This document shows positions 1 to 8,780 of a stretch of DNA of 64,000 bases, in pieces. The translations under genes were made by a program, and so were the position numbers. Every line of letters begins with the position of its first letter. The first letter of the stretch is position 1. Under the pieces are notes generated by a model. That model was not told where the DNA came from. It did not search any database and saw only the letters and a list, made by a program, of their open reading frames with translations. Origin of the DNA: Candidatus Cryptobacteroides faecavium (GTDB taxonomy: Bacteria; Bacteroidota; Bacteroidia; Bacteroidales; UBA932); contig JADIMB010000001.1 in assembly GCA_017694995.1 (NCBI GenBank), positions 30,012-94,011 of the forward strand. The letters run 5' to 3'.

Positions 1-196
1 CTATGAGGGAATAAAGGTCGGACACGCAGTATTCCGCGGATTCGCGCGAAGGGGCCACCACAAGGTGCACACCTTCCGCGGCCACGGACGAGAGGACGTG
101 CCATCTTGCGGAGAGATGGAGTCCGCTGCAGTAAACTTCTTTGCAGGAGCGGAGCCTGGATGACAGTTCCGCTGTAGATTTTCCACTTATCAACAT
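1..196 (-). CDS. mfd: Transcription-repair coupling factor Mfd, N-terminal fragment
   Basis: A leftward frame opens at an ATG (194-196) and stays open to the window edge, giving 65 residues; the rest lies outside. The readable part has the pattern of the Bacteroidota Mfd N-terminus: a short lead, a VYCSGLHLSARWHVL segment, then HLVVAPSRESAEYCVSDLYSL, like the UvrB-homology start in which a hydrophobic strand is followed by (D/S)REEAEY..(N/S)DLY. Mfd would remove stalled RNA polymerase and recruit UvrA. It is divergent from ruvB. The identification rests on a short fragment, so it is moderate; another DNA-repair ATPase is not excluded. Confidence 0.55.
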   Translation of the reverse strand, partial: MLISGKSTAELSSRLRSCKEVYCSGLHLSARWHVLSSVAAEGVHLVVAPSRESAEYCVSDLYSLI

Positions 197-478
197 TCGC
201 CTCTATTTTTCTGTTGAAAACATGTTGAAAACCCTGTTGAAACTTAATGATAATTATTTTTGGAACATGGCCTCATGCCGTATATACAGACGTCCGTCCG
301 GATTTCAAAATAAAATTATCATTTTTTTCAAGCACGTCCGACATATGGTTATCAACTGCCCATGCACAATTCAACTGTCTGGCTGTCAAGCATCCTTACA
401 CAGTTTTCAACATTTCAACAGCAGTATAAACAACAAAACGTATAAAATTAAATATATATATTTGTATATAATTTTCTG
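187..478. other. Candidate replication origin: DnaA-box-like cluster with AT-rich tract
   Basis: The spacer between divergent mfd and ruvB carries many nine-base words close to the DnaA box TTATCCACA. TTATCAACA is at 187-195, TTATCAACT at 349-357, TTTTCAACA at 404-412 and ATTTCAACA at 412-420. Three reverse-strand copies of the TGTTGAAA type lie at about 213-245, spaced about 12 bases apart. The last 50 bases (428-478) are almost pure A/T, as expected of an unwinding element, though they also contain the ruvB promoter. No dnaA gene is visible. The parS sites at 31.5 and 32.1 kb make an origin nearby plausible. Function is inferred. Confidence 0.35.
457..464 (+). promoter_or_regulatory. Promoter -7 element of ruvB
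   Basis: TATATTTG matches the Bacteroidota -7 consensus TAnnTTTG. It lies 14 bases before the ruvB ATG, so the transcript would have a very short leader. No clear -33 TTTG is seen. Confidence 0.45.
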
Positions 479-1507
479 ATGATGATGAACGGCAGATTCG
501 ACCCGCACGACGTCAGTGACGGCAAAGATAAAGAATTAGACGGAATAATAAGGCCGCAGGACCTCAAAGAATTCACCGGGCAGGACAAGATAATAGCTAA
601 CCTCAAGGTTTTTGTCAAGGCGGCAAAGTTGAGGGGGGAGTCCCTCGACCATGTGCTTTTCCACGGCCCTCCGGGGCTGGGCAAGACCACTCTGGCGCAT
701 ATCATAGCGAACGAGCTCGGGGTTGGGCTCAAGGTCACTTCCGGGCCTATCCTTGACAAGCCTGGTGACCTTGCGGGCCTTCTGACATCCCTTGAGGAGG
801 GAGACGTGCTCTTCATAGACGAGATACACAGGCTGTCCCCGGTGGTGGAGGAGTACCTCTACTCCGCTATGGAGGATTTCGTGATAGACATTATGATAGA
901 CAAGGGACCGGGCGCAAGGTCGGTGAGGATTTCGCTGAACCCTTTCACACTGGTAGGGGCCACCACAAGGAGCGGCCTGCTGACCTCACCTCTCAGGGCC
1001 AGGTTCGGGATAACCTGCGCTCTCGAATACTACGACACAGCCGACCTTGAGCATATAGTGGACAGGAGCGCATCCATACTCAGGATCGGCATAGAGAAGG
1101 AGGCCGCCTACGAGATAGCGCTCCGGAGCAGGGGCACTCCGCGCATAGCGAACTCTCTGCTGAGGAGGGTGAGGGACTTCGCCCAGGTGATGGGGAGCGG
1201 GAAGATAGACCTTGCCATCGCGAGATACGCCCTTGATGCACTCAATATAGACAAGAGGGGGCTTGACGCCGTGGACAACAAGATCCTGCGCACCATCATA
1301 ACCAAGTTCAACGGAGGGCCTGTGGGGGCGAACACCATAGCCACCGCGGTAGGGGAGGACCAGGGCACCCTTGAGGAGGTGTACGAGCCTTTCCTGATAA
1401 AGGAGGGGTTCATAGTGAGGACACCAAGGGGAAGAGAGGCCACCGGGCTTGCCTACAGGCATCTTGGGTACGACAGGGATGCACCTGAAGAGAACCTTCT
1501 TTTCTGA
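479..1507 (+). CDS. ruvB: Holliday junction branch-migration ATPase RuvB
   Basis: RuvB is the hexameric motor that drives RuvA-bound Holliday junctions during recombinational repair. The 342-residue product has the normal family length. It shows Walker A GPPGLGKT (63-70), Walker B with DEIH (114-117), the sensor-1 strand GATTRSG (161-167) and the arginine-finger segment SPLRARFG (171-178), followed by the C-terminal winged-helix DNA-binding domain ending in [13 protein letters not shown]. Three ATG codons occur in tandem at the start; any could be used. The partner gene ruvA is also in the window, 31 kb away on the other strand. The next gene follows after 18 bases, so the two are probably co-transcribed. 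Confidence 0.97.
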   Translation: MMMNGRFDPHDVSDGKDKELDGIIRPQDLKEFTGQDKIIANLKVFVKAAKLRGESLDHVLFHGPPGLGKTTLAHIIANELGVGLKVTSGPILDKPGDLAGLLTSLEEGDVLFIDEIHRLSPVVEEYLYSAMEDFVIDIMIDKGPGARSVRISLNPFTLVGATTRSGLLTSPLRARFGITCALEYYDTADLEHIVDRSASILRIGIEKEAAYEIALRSRGTPRIANSLLRRVRDFAQVMGSGKIDLAIARYALDALNIDKRGLDAVDNKILRTIITKFNGGPVGANTIATAVGEDQGTLEEVYEPFLIKEGFIVRTPRGREATGLAYRHLGYDRDAPEENLLF

Positions 1508-1525
1508 CACCATTTTACCATTTGT

Positions 1526-2803
1526 ATGCGCACGATACTGCTTGTCACACTTCTTTTGTCACTGTCCGCCACTGACATGTCCGCATGCACCGCGGCTGTC
1601 ATATCAGGGAGGGCTACACCGGATGGCAGGCCGCTTCTGTGGAAGCACAGGGACACCGGTGTGGCGGACAACAGGCTTGAGCATTTCACAGGCCCAAGGT
1701 TCAGTTTCACCGGCCTTGTGAATGCCGGAGGCAATATCGCCCCGAGTGCCTCCCCGTCCGACAGGGAAGTATGGATAGGGGCCAACACTGCCGGGTTCTC
1801 CATCATGAACACCGCCTCCTATAATATAAAGGATGACGATGTGCCTTCCTCCATGATGGACAGGGAGGGGATACTTATATACAGGGCTCTCGGGATATGC
1901 GGCACGATAGCCGATTTCGAGAATTACCTTGACACTCTTTCCCGTCCTTTGGGGGTGGAGGCCAATTTCGGTGTGATAGACGCTTCAGGCGGCGCTGCGG
2001 TATATGAGGTGAACAACACTTCTTACGTGAAGTATGATGTGGATGACCCTGCCGTTGCCCCTGGAGGATACCTTGTGTTCACGAATTTCTCTTTCTCCGG
2101 CAGGGAAGAGGACGTAAAAGGCTACGAGAGGTACCTTACGGCGTCGGCGATATTCGGCCGTGCGCATGAGGAAGGAGTACCGTTCACCCCGGGGTTCATC
2201 ACAGATTCCCTTTCCCGTTCTTTCCGGCACGAGTTCATGGGGATTGACTACGGGGCAGATTTCCGCAGGATGCTGCAAGAGGGGCTGTGCGGGGGAATAG
2301 TCCCTGACCAGGACTTCATTCCCAGACGGAGCACGTCAGCCTCAGTGGTGGTGCACGGCGTGGCGGAAGGGGAGACCGCCGGGCATGCAGTGATGTGGAC
2401 GTTGCTCGGGTATCCTCTGTGCAGTGTCTCTGTGCCTGTCCCTGTATCGTGCCACGACCACATACCTTCTTATATGAAGAGCTCGGACAGGTCTCCATGT
2501 TCCGGACTGTGTGATATGGCTCTCCGCCTCAAGGAAAGGTATGTCTTCAGGTTCAGGCTAAGCAACGGAAGCGACTACCTTGACCTTGAAAACGTGCTTT
2601 CCGGAAAGGAAGGCAGGCCGTCCCTCCTGTCCTGCTGCCGTGAGACCGAAAAGAAGATAAGAGAGGATTTCTGCATGCTTTACAGATCCTATCTGTCGGG
2701 CGGTATCACGTATGAGGAATATCTTTCCGGATATGACAGCATCTCAGCCCGATTTTTCGAAGCATACATGGAAAGCATGAGTGATTATTTGTATGAATCC
2801 TAA
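1526..2803 (+). CDS. Secreted C45-type Ntn-hydrolase / acyltransferase-like protein
   Basis: The 425-residue product begins with a signal peptide (about 1-20) ending SATDMSA just before Cys21. After Cys21 comes TAAVISG..TPDGRPLLWKHRDTG, the pattern of the carcinine hydrolase/isopenicillin-N acyltransferase-like group, in which the N-terminal cysteine exposed by processing is the nucleophile. These enzymes cleave or transfer acyl groups on linear amides; the substrate here is unknown. A segment WIGANTAGFSIMNT and a later NFGVIDASGGAAVYEV strand also fit the fold. The protein should be periplasmic or surface-exposed. Cys21 could be read as a lipoprotein cysteine, but the lipobox is poor. It lies 18 bases after ruvB and just upstream of sdhA. 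Confidence 0.75.
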   Translation: MRTILLVTLLLSLSATDMSACTAAVISGRATPDGRPLLWKHRDTGVADNRLEHFTGPRFSFTGLVNAGGNIAPSASPSDREVWIGANTAGFSIMNTASYNIKDDDVPSSMMDREGILIYRALGICGTIADFENYLDTLSRPLGVEANFGVIDASGGAAVYEVNNTSYVKYDVDDPAVAPGGYLVFTNFSFSGREEDVKGYERYLTASAIFGRAHEEGVPFTPGFITDSLSRSFRHEFMGIDYGADFRRMLQEGLCGGIVPDQDFIPRRSTSASVVVHGVAEGETAGHAVMWTLLGYPLCSVSVPVPVSCHDHIPSYMKSSDRSPCSGLCDMALRLKERYVFRFRLSNGSDYLDLENVLSGKEGRPSLLSCCRETEKKIREDFCMLYRSYLSGGITYEEYLSGYDSISARFFEAYMESMSDYLYES

Positions 2804-2868
2804 CTTTTAATTGCTCATTTGCTTAAAAATCACTAAACTTGCGCAGAAATTTCATTAAACATCATAAA

Positions 2869-4815
2869 ATGGCCGAAAAATTAATTTCTAAGATTCCTGA
2901 GGGTCCTTTGTCTGAGAAATGGACAAAGCATAAGTCTCAGATCCGTGTTGTCAATCCAGGCAACAAGAGGAAACTCGAAATCATTGTCGTCGGAACCGGA
3001 CTCGGAGGAGCGTCTGCAGCTGCTACACTGGGTCAGCTCGGTTATAATGTGAAGGTCTTCTGCATAAGCGATTCTCCTCGCCGCGCACACTCGATCGCCG
3101 CACAGGGAGGTATCAACGCCGCGAAGAACTACCAGAATGACAATGATTCTGTCTACCGTCTTTTCTACGAGACCATCAAAGGTGGGGACTACCGCAGCCG
3201 TGAGGCAAACGTATACCGTCTTGCCGAAGTGAGCAATAACATCATCGACCAGTGTGTCGCTCAGGGCGTTCCTTTCGCAAGGGAATACGGCGGACTTCTT
3301 GCCAACAGGTCTTTCGGCGGAGCCCAGGTAAGCCGTACATTCTATGCCAGGGGCCAGACCGGACAGCAGCTTCTGCTCGGCGCATACGCTGCCATGAACC
3401 GCCAGATAGCCCTCGGTACAGTAAAGAGCTACCCGCGTCATGAGATGCTTGATGTGGTGCTCATAAACGGGGAGGCGAAAGGCATCATAGCAAGGAATCT
3501 AGTAACAGGTGAAATTGAAAGATTCGGCGCACATGCAGTGGTAATCGCTACCGGAGGATACGGAAATACCTATTTCCTCTCCACCAACGCGATGAACAGC
3601 AACGGCTCCGCAGCATGGCAGTGCTACAAGAAAGGGGCGTTCTTCGCCAACCCTTGCTTCGCGCAGATCCATCCTACATGTATCCCTGTACACGGCGACC
3701 AGCAGTCCAAGCTGACCCTCATGTCAGAGTCACTGCGTAACGACGGACGTATCTGGGTGCCTAAGAAGAAGGAGGATGTGGAGAGGCTCCGCAAGAAACA
3801 GATAAAGCCTTCACAGATTGCAGAGGAGGACAGGGACTACTATCTCGAGCGCCGCTACCCTGCATTCGGTAACCTCGTCCCTCGTGACGTGGCCTCACGT
3901 GCCGCAAAGGAAAGGTGCGATGCCGGATTCGGCGTGAACGAGACAGGCCTTGCAGTCTTCCTTGACTTCGCTACCGCGATAGAGAGACTGGGTGTGGACA
4001 AGATCCGTGAAAGGTACGGGAACCTCTTCCAGATGTACCAGAAAATCACGGATACGGATCCTTACAAGGAGCCAATGATGATTTATCCGGCCATCCACTA
4101 TACAATGGGAGGACTGTGGGTAGACTACAACCTCCAGACCACTATCCCTGGACTTTATGCTATCGGAGAGGCCAACTTCAGCGACCACGGAGGAAACCGT
4201 CTCGGAGCATCCGCCCTCATGCAGGGACTTGCTGACGGATATTTCATCCTTCCGTACACGATAGGTGACTATCTTGCCACCCAGTTCAAGAATCCTAAGA
4301 CAGATACCAATGCACCTGAATTCGAGGCTGCAGAGAAAGCTGTAAAGGCAAAGATAGACAAGCTCCTTTCAATCAAGGGAAAGCATACTGTCGACGAGAT
4401 CCACAAGAAACTCGGCCATATCATGTGGGAGTATGTCGGGATGGCACGCAACGAGGCAGGTCTGAAGAAGGCCATCGAGCTTATCCAGGCACTCCGCAAG
4501 GAATTCTGGTCAGATGTTTATGTAGCCGGTGACAAGGACAATTTCAACCAGGAGCTCGAGAAGGCGCTGCGCCTTGCTGACTTCCTTGAAATAGGCGAGC
4601 TTATGGCACGTGACGCCCTTCATCGCCGCGAGTCCTGCGGAGGACATTTCCGCGAGGAGATGCAGACCGAGGACGGTGAGACCAAGCGTGATGACGAGCA
4701 CTTCATGTATGTCGGCGCATGGGAGTACAAGGGCGATGATGTAGAGCCTGAGCTCCACAAGGAGCCTCTTGTATACGAGAATATCAAGATAGCTACCAGA
4801 AACTATAAAGACTAA
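2869..4815 (+). CDS. sdhA: Succinate dehydrogenase/fumarate reductase flavoprotein subunit
   Basis: This is the FAD-carrying catalytic subunit that interconverts succinate and fumarate on the inner face of the membrane. Counting from the ATG at 2869 (648 residues), GTGLGG (42-47) is the dinucleotide-binding loop. [10 protein letters not shown] carries His74, the likely covalent FAD attachment site. [14 protein letters not shown] is the conserved catalytic/FAD motif near the end of the domain. An upstream TTG at 2839 is in frame, but the ATG gives the usual N-terminus. In Bacteroidota the order is normally cytochrome b, flavoprotein, iron-sulfur subunit; here the cytochrome b gene is not upstream. 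sdhB follows after five bases. Confidence 0.95.
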   Translation: MAEKLISKIPEGPLSEKWTKHKSQIRVVNPGNKRKLEIIVVGTGLGGASAAATLGQLGYNVKVFCISDSPRRAHSIAAQGGINAAKNYQNDNDSVYRLFYETIKGGDYRSREANVYRLAEVSNNIIDQCVAQGVPFAREYGGLLANRSFGGAQVSRTFYARGQTGQQLLLGAYAAMNRQIALGTVKSYPRHEMLDVVLINGEAKGIIARNLVTGEIERFGAHAVVIATGGYGNTYFLSTNAMNSNGSAAWQCYKKGAFFANPCFAQIHPTCIPVHGDQQSKLTLMSESLRNDGRIWVPKKKEDVERLRKKQIKPSQIAEEDRDYYLERRYPAFGNLVPRDVASRAAKERCDAGFGVNETGLAVFLDFATAIERLGVDKIRERYGNLFQMYQKITDTDPYKEPMMIYPAIHYTMGGLWVDYNLQTTIPGLYAIGEANFSDHGGNRLGASALMQGLADGYFILPYTIGDYLATQFKNPKTDTNAPEFEAAEKAVKAKIDKLLSIKGKHTVDEIHKKLGHIMWEYVGMARNEAGLKKAIELIQALRKEFWSDVYVAGDKDNFNQELEKALRLADFLEIGELMARDALHRRESCGGHFREEMQTEDGETKRDDEHFMYVGAWEYKGDDVEPELHKEPLVYENIKIATRNYKD

Positions 4816-4820
4816 TTGAA

Positions 4821-5600
4821 ATGGATTTGACTTTGAAAGTATGGCGCCAGAAAAACGCCAAGACAAAAGGACATTTTGAGACCTATCAGGTCAAGAATAT
4901 ATCTCCTGACAGCTCCTTTCTCGAGATGCTCGACATCCTGAACGAGCAGCTCATACATGAAGGGATGGATCCGGTAGCTGTTGAGAGAGGCTGCCAGAGC
5001 AGCGGCCCTGTATCTTTCGACCATGACTGCCGTGAAGGTATCTGCGGTGCGTGCTCTCTTTACATCAACGGAAGGGCCCATGGACCTGATGACGAGGTGA
5101 CCACCTGCCAGCTGCACATGCGCAAGTTCAAGGACGGTGACACTATCACCATCGAGCCGTGGAGAAGCAACGTCTTCCCTGTGATCAAGGACCTGGTCGT
5201 AGACCGCAAGGCATTCGACAAGATCATGCAGGCCGGCGGCTTCATCTCGGTGAATACCGGCGGAGTCCCTGACGGCAATGTGATTCCTATCTCCCATGAG
5301 ATTGCCGAGGAGAGCATGGACGGTGCAGCATGTATCGGCTGCGGTGCCTGTGTAGCCACCTGCAAGAACGGTTCTGCTATGCTTTTCGTAGCCGCACGTG
5401 TAAGCTCACTCGCGCTTCTTCCTCAGGGCAAGGTTGAGACCGCCAAGAGGGCCAAGGCTATGATCGCCAAGATGGACGAGCTCGGCTTCGGTGCCTGCAC
5501 CAACACCCGTGCCTGCGAGATGGAGTGCCCTAAGCATGTGACTATCTCCCATATCGCACGTCTTAACAGGGAGTTCCTCAAGGCTAAGTTCAAGGATTAG
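4821..5600 (+). CDS. sdhB: Succinate dehydrogenase/fumarate reductase iron-sulfur subunit
   Basis: The 259-residue subunit passes electrons between the flavoprotein and the membrane anchor. It has the N-terminal 2Fe-2S ferredoxin motif [15 protein letters not shown], then [14 protein letters not shown] and, near the C-terminus, [14 protein letters not shown] for the 4Fe-4S and 3Fe-4S clusters. It is translated directly after sdhA. The gene is followed by an intrinsic terminator and then a group II intron, so no sdhC is co-transcribed downstream. Confidence 0.95.
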   Translation: MDLTLKVWRQKNAKTKGHFETYQVKNISPDSSFLEMLDILNEQLIHEGMDPVAVERGCQSSGPVSFDHDCREGICGACSLYINGRAHGPDDEVTTCQLHMRKFKDGDTITIEPWRSNVFPVIKDLVVDRKAFDKIMQAGGFISVNTGGVPDGNVIPISHEIAEESMDGAACIGCGACVATCKNGSAMLFVAARVSSLALLPQGKVETAKRAKAMIAKMDELGFGACTNTRACEMECPKHVTISHIARLNREFLKAKFKD

Positions 5601-5620
5601 TTTTTCACTTTTCAATATTG

Positions 5621-5650
5621 AAAAGCCGGCTTTCCATGCCGGCTTTTCTT
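5621..5650 (+). terminator. Intrinsic terminator after sdhAB
   Basis: A perfect 10-bp stem, AAAAGCCGGC paired with GCCGGCTTTT around a 7-base loop, is followed by CTT. It ends two bases before the group II intron and is the likely recognition target for its insertion. Confidence 0.85.
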
Positions 5651-5856
5651 TGTATGCTCGGCATGAGTATCAGCTAACGGGTGCAAGTCCCTAATGAGCC
5701 CTGATAGCGGGAATCATACAGCCCAAAGCAAGGGTGTCCATCGCGAGGTGGAATCTGAAAGAAGCTGGCGGCAAACATCTGGTCTGACGGACAGAAACTT
5801 CATATGAATCGGACTTCCGGCAGATAAATAGGACGGCATCCGAAGGGTATTCCGGA

Positions 5857-7182
5857 GTGCAGACCTTTATGGAGATAGCGGATGATAAACTTGTGGAAGT
5901 GCAATCTGAAGGGAACAATCTGATGGAGCTCATCCTGAGTCCGCATAACCTGAACGCGGCATACCGTCAAGTCATGAGGAACGGAGGGGCAGGAGGTGCC
6001 GATAAGATGGAGACGAGCGAACTGTTGCCATACCTTAAACTCCACAGAGACGAATTGATAGGGAAACTACGCGACGGGAAGTACCGGCCGAATCCGGTGA
6101 AGAGGGTAGAAATCCCGAAGGACAACGGAAAGACACGCCCGTTGGGAATACCCACGGTAGTAGACCGTCTAGTACAACAGTCCGTCAGCCAAGTTCTGAT
6201 ACCGCTTTACGAACCACAGTTCAGTGACAACAGCTATGGCTTCCGTCCACATCGCAGTGCCCAAGATGCATTGCACAGGGTTCAGGAGTATGCAGACCAA
6301 GGATACCGCTACTGTATCGGACTTGACCTGGAGAAGTCCTTCGACAGAGTGAACCACAGCAAGCTGATAGAGGTACTGTCCCGGACCGTGAAAGACGGGA
6401 GGGTGGTGTCACTGATACACAAATACCTCAATGCAGGAGTAATAGTGTCACATAATTACGAGGAAACGACAGAGGGCGTACCGCAAGGAGGCCCGTTGAG
6501 TCCCATATTGAGCAACATCCTGCTCAACGAGCTGGACAAGGAGCTGGAGCGTAGAGGACACCCGTTTGTGCGCTATGCAGACGACTGCATGATACTTGTG
6601 AAAAGTCTACGGGCCACGGAGCGTGTCCGAGACAGTATCTCGGAGTTCATAGAAAAGAAACTGTTCCTGAAGGTAAACAAGGAGAAGACGGAAGTCGGTT
6701 CAATAGTAGGCAAGAAATATCTTGGCTATACGTTCTACTGAAGGAAAGACAGTAAATGTGGACTCTGCCTACACAGGAAGAGCCAATCCAAGTTCCTGAG
6801 AACAATCAAGCAGATGACGAGCCGAAGCAATGGGAAAGGCTATGCATGGATGAAATTACACCTAACCCGTTACATCCGAGGCTGGCTGACATATTACCGC
6901 TATGCCGATATGAAGACCTTTATCATATCAGCAAACAAGTGGTATAACCGCAGACTACGGATGTATATATGGAAGAGATGGAAACGCATCCGAACCCGTT
7001 TGGCAAACCTACAGAAATGCGGCATTCCCAAAAGACAAGCCTGGCAATGGGCGAATACCCGCAAGGGATACTGGCGAATATCCAAAAGTGGGATATTGAC
7101 ACGTTCCATTACCAACGAACGGCTGATATCGGCAGGGTATCCGTCAATCCTGAATCTTTACATCAAATTGCATCGCAGTTAA
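5857..7182 (+). pseudogene. ltrA: Group II intron reverse transcriptase/maturase interrupted by an in-frame TGA
   Basis: The frame starts at GTG 5857 (or ATG 5869). It encodes RT blocks including PLGIPTVVDRLVQQ, YGFRPHRSAQDAL, GLDLEKSFDRVNH, VPQGGPLSPILSNILL and the catalytic YADD. It then hits TGA at 6739-6741 right after KYLGYTFY. Reading through in the same frame gives the rest of the maturase (X) domain: a lysine/arginine-rich link, then LTRYIRGWLTYYRYADMK, RRLRMYIWKRWKRIRTRL and GIPKRQAWQWANTRKGYWRI, ending at 7182. Together this is about 441 residues, the full length for such proteins without an endonuclease domain. Only one base (TGG to TGA) need have changed. It is probably a nonsense mutation; recoding or complementation in trans is possible. 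Confidence 0.85.
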
Positions 7183-7185
7183 GAG

Positions 7186-7220
7186 AACCGCCGTATGCCG
7201 AACGGCACGTACGGTGGTGT
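7186..7220 (+). other. Group II intron domain V hairpin
   Basis: AACCGCCGTATGCC, then GAAC, then GGCACGTACGGTGG forms the two-part stem, bulge and tetraloop of the catalytic domain V. It lies just after the maturase reading frame, as expected. Confidence 0.7.
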
Positions 7221-7303
7221 GAGAGGTCGGAAAACGAAAGTAGGAAGAAAACTACTTCGTTTTCCTCCTACTCGATTTATCTTGTGGAAAAAATAAGAGA
7301 GAA

Positions 7304-8518
7304 ATGACAAGTGTAAAACTAATGCTGAACAAGGACAGGGCGCACAGAGACGGTACCTATCCTGTTGTATTCCAGATTATCCATTGCCGCAAGAAAAAAC
7401 TCGTGTACACGCCCTACAGCCTTTACAGGGAAGAATTCAACGAGAATACAGGTAAGGTATTTTACGTATCTTCATCTGTGCGTCCCAGAAAAGAAGTTGA
7501 TTTTATTAACAATTCCCTTTCGGAACAATTTGAAAAAATAAGGAAAGTGATTTCCCGCATAGGCAAGGACGGGGAATATTCCGTATGCGACATAGTCTCG
7601 AGATTCAGGGATTGTAAGGGATATACTGATATATTATCATATTTCAGGCTGAAAATGGATATTAAGAGGCAAAACGGATGTTTCGGCACAGCGTCTGCCC
7701 TGAAAAGCACTATGCTCTCACTTTCTTCCTATATAGGCGGAGACAGAGTAAGCATAAACAGAATTGACACCGCCTTTGTAAAGGGATATGAGGAATATCT
7801 CATGAGAAGGGGAATAAGCAGGAACACGATATGCTATTATATGAGGAATTTCCGCTCTGTATACAACAGTGCAGTGATGGAAGGCTGTGTGCCGGATACC
7901 GTTTCACCTTTCCAGTATATATCCTCCAGTCCTTGTGTGACATTGAAACGTGCCATAAATGAAGACTCGTTGAGAAGGCTTCTCGAAGCAGACTTTTCCG
8001 ATGACTTGCACCTTGATATGGCAAGAGATCTTTTCATGTTCAGTTTTTTCAGCAGGGGGATGCCGTTTGTAGACGTGATATTCCTGAAAAAAAGCAATAT
8101 TTCAGATGGTGTAATCACCTACCGGAGACACAAGACAGGACAGAAGCTCCAGGTATCTGTCACTCCTTACATATCCATGCTGATAGACAAATACAGAAAT
8201 CCTTCGGAATATGTCTTTCCGATTCTTGAAGGTACCTCACCTTCGGAGTTGCACGTCTCCTACAGGCTGGCTCTCGAGCGTACTAACAGGAATCTCAAGA
8301 ATGTAGCTTCCAGATGCGGAATTACTCTGTCCCTTACTACATACATGGCCCGTCACAGCTGGGCTACACGTGCTAGGAATCTGGGTATACCGCTTCCGGT
8401 GATAAGTGAAAGTCTTGGCCATACATCCGAGAAGACCACCAGGATATACCTCAAGGAGCTAGACCGCAGGATTCTTGATGAAGCCAATGCTATGGTATCG
8501 GACTTAAGAAGTATATAA
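7304..8518 (+). CDS. Tyrosine site-specific recombinase
   Basis: The 404-residue Bacteroidota-type integrase has an N-terminal arm-binding region (1-100), a SAM-like core-binding domain (about 105-200) and a C-terminal catalytic domain. Catalytic residues can be placed: Arg251 in FFSRGM, Lys277 in RHKTGQ, Arg350 in YMARHSWAT (tyrosine replacing the usual histidine three before it), His373 in ESLGHTS and the nucleophile Tyr382 in TRIYLKEL. Enzymes of this group integrate elements or flip invertible DNA. The gene lies 50 bases before a perfect inverted-repeat pair enclosing a regulator gene, and no other mobile-element genes accompany it, so a DNA invertase role is likely. Its original upstream region has been replaced by the group II intron. 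Confidence 0.92.
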   Translation: MTSVKLMLNKDRAHRDGTYPVVFQIIHCRKKKLVYTPYSLYREEFNENTGKVFYVSSSVRPRKEVDFINNSLSEQFEKIRKVISRIGKDGEYSVCDIVSRFRDCKGYTDILSYFRLKMDIKRQNGCFGTASALKSTMLSLSSYIGGDRVSINRIDTAFVKGYEEYLMRRGISRNTICYYMRNFRSVYNSAVMEGCVPDTVSPFQYISSSPCVTLKRAINEDSLRRLLEADFSDDLHLDMARDLFMFSFFSRGMPFVDVIFLKKSNISDGVITYRRHKTGQKLQVSVTPYISMLIDKYRNPSEYVFPILEGTSPSELHVSYRLALERTNRNLKNVASRCGITLSLTTYMARHSWATRARNLGIPLPVISESLGHTSEKTTRIYLKELDRRILDEANAMVSDLRSI

Positions 8519-8554
8519 AAGTAAGTAAAACTCAATATTTTAAAAAAAACTTCC

Positions 8555-8562
8555 TATATTTG
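8555..8562 (+). promoter_or_regulatory. Promoter -7 element facing the invertible cassette
   Basis: TATATTTG matches TAnnTTTG and lies six bases outside the left inverted repeat, pointing into the cassette. Transcription would start within or near the repeat. The A/T-rich stretch before it (TATTTTAAAAAAAA) has no exact TTTG -33 box. Confidence 0.4.
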
Positions 8563-8567
8563 ATACT

Positions 8568-8587
8568 GCTCTATCGTGGATAGAGCG
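8568..8587 (+). repeat. Left inverted repeat of the invertible cassette
   Basis: The site reads GCTCTATC-GTG-GATAGAGC plus a G. It is the exact reverse complement of the site at 9725-9744. Each site is itself a palindrome of two 8-bp arms around an asymmetric 3-base centre (GTG here, CAC in the other), which gives the site its direction. Confidence 0.9.
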
Positions 8588-8658
8588 CATATAAGTATTT
8601 ATTGTTTCACAAAAATCTGTGAACCAGGTAAGTGTGTAGTATTTAACAACAATATCAT

Positions 8659-8738
8659 GTTTCAGCAGCATCATTTTACTCAATATTAAGCACTCAATAT
8701 CCTGCTGCGCCATATGTTGAACTGGTCCGTGCTGAAAC
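8659..8738 (+). promoter_or_regulatory. Long inverted repeat in the regulator leader
   Basis: GTTTCAGCA (8659-8667) pairs with TGCTGAAAC (8730-8738); nested within, CAGCAG can pair with CTGCTG. Two ACTCAATAT direct repeats lie in the loop. The structure sits 43 bases before the regulator ATG and could be an operator for autoregulation or an RNA attenuator. I cannot tell which. Confidence 0.4.
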
Positions 8739-8780
8739 AGCCATGAAACTTTCTGTTCACCGATATGGAAAAAATTTGAT

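Larger units (their letters stand above)
5652..7276 (+). mobile_element. Group II intron inserted behind a terminator
   Basis: The 5' end reads GTATG, a variant of the GUGYG boundary. It is followed by typical group II domain I segments (AACGGGTGCAAGTCCC near 5680, GCAAGGGTGTCC near 5729, AACTTCATATGAATC near 5797). An intron-encoded reverse transcriptase follows, then a domain V hairpin (about 7186-7220) and a domain VI stem (GGAAAACGAA paired with TTCGTTTTCC, about 7229-7264). The 3' end is uncertain by a few bases (7276-7280). Insertion straight after a terminator stem-loop and a protein without an endonuclease domain fit the class C (IIC) group. The next gene, the recombinase, begins about 27 bases downstream. 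Confidence 0.85.

Noticed and set aside
141-479. Plus-strand frame across the mfd-ruvB spacer
   Set aside because: Composition is that of AT-rich spacer DNA, with no family resemblance, and it overlaps the DnaA-box-like cluster and the ruvB promoter.
6814-7182. Separate gene for the maturase C-terminal part
   Set aside because: It is in the same frame as the upstream RT with only one stop between them, so I annotate one interrupted gene.
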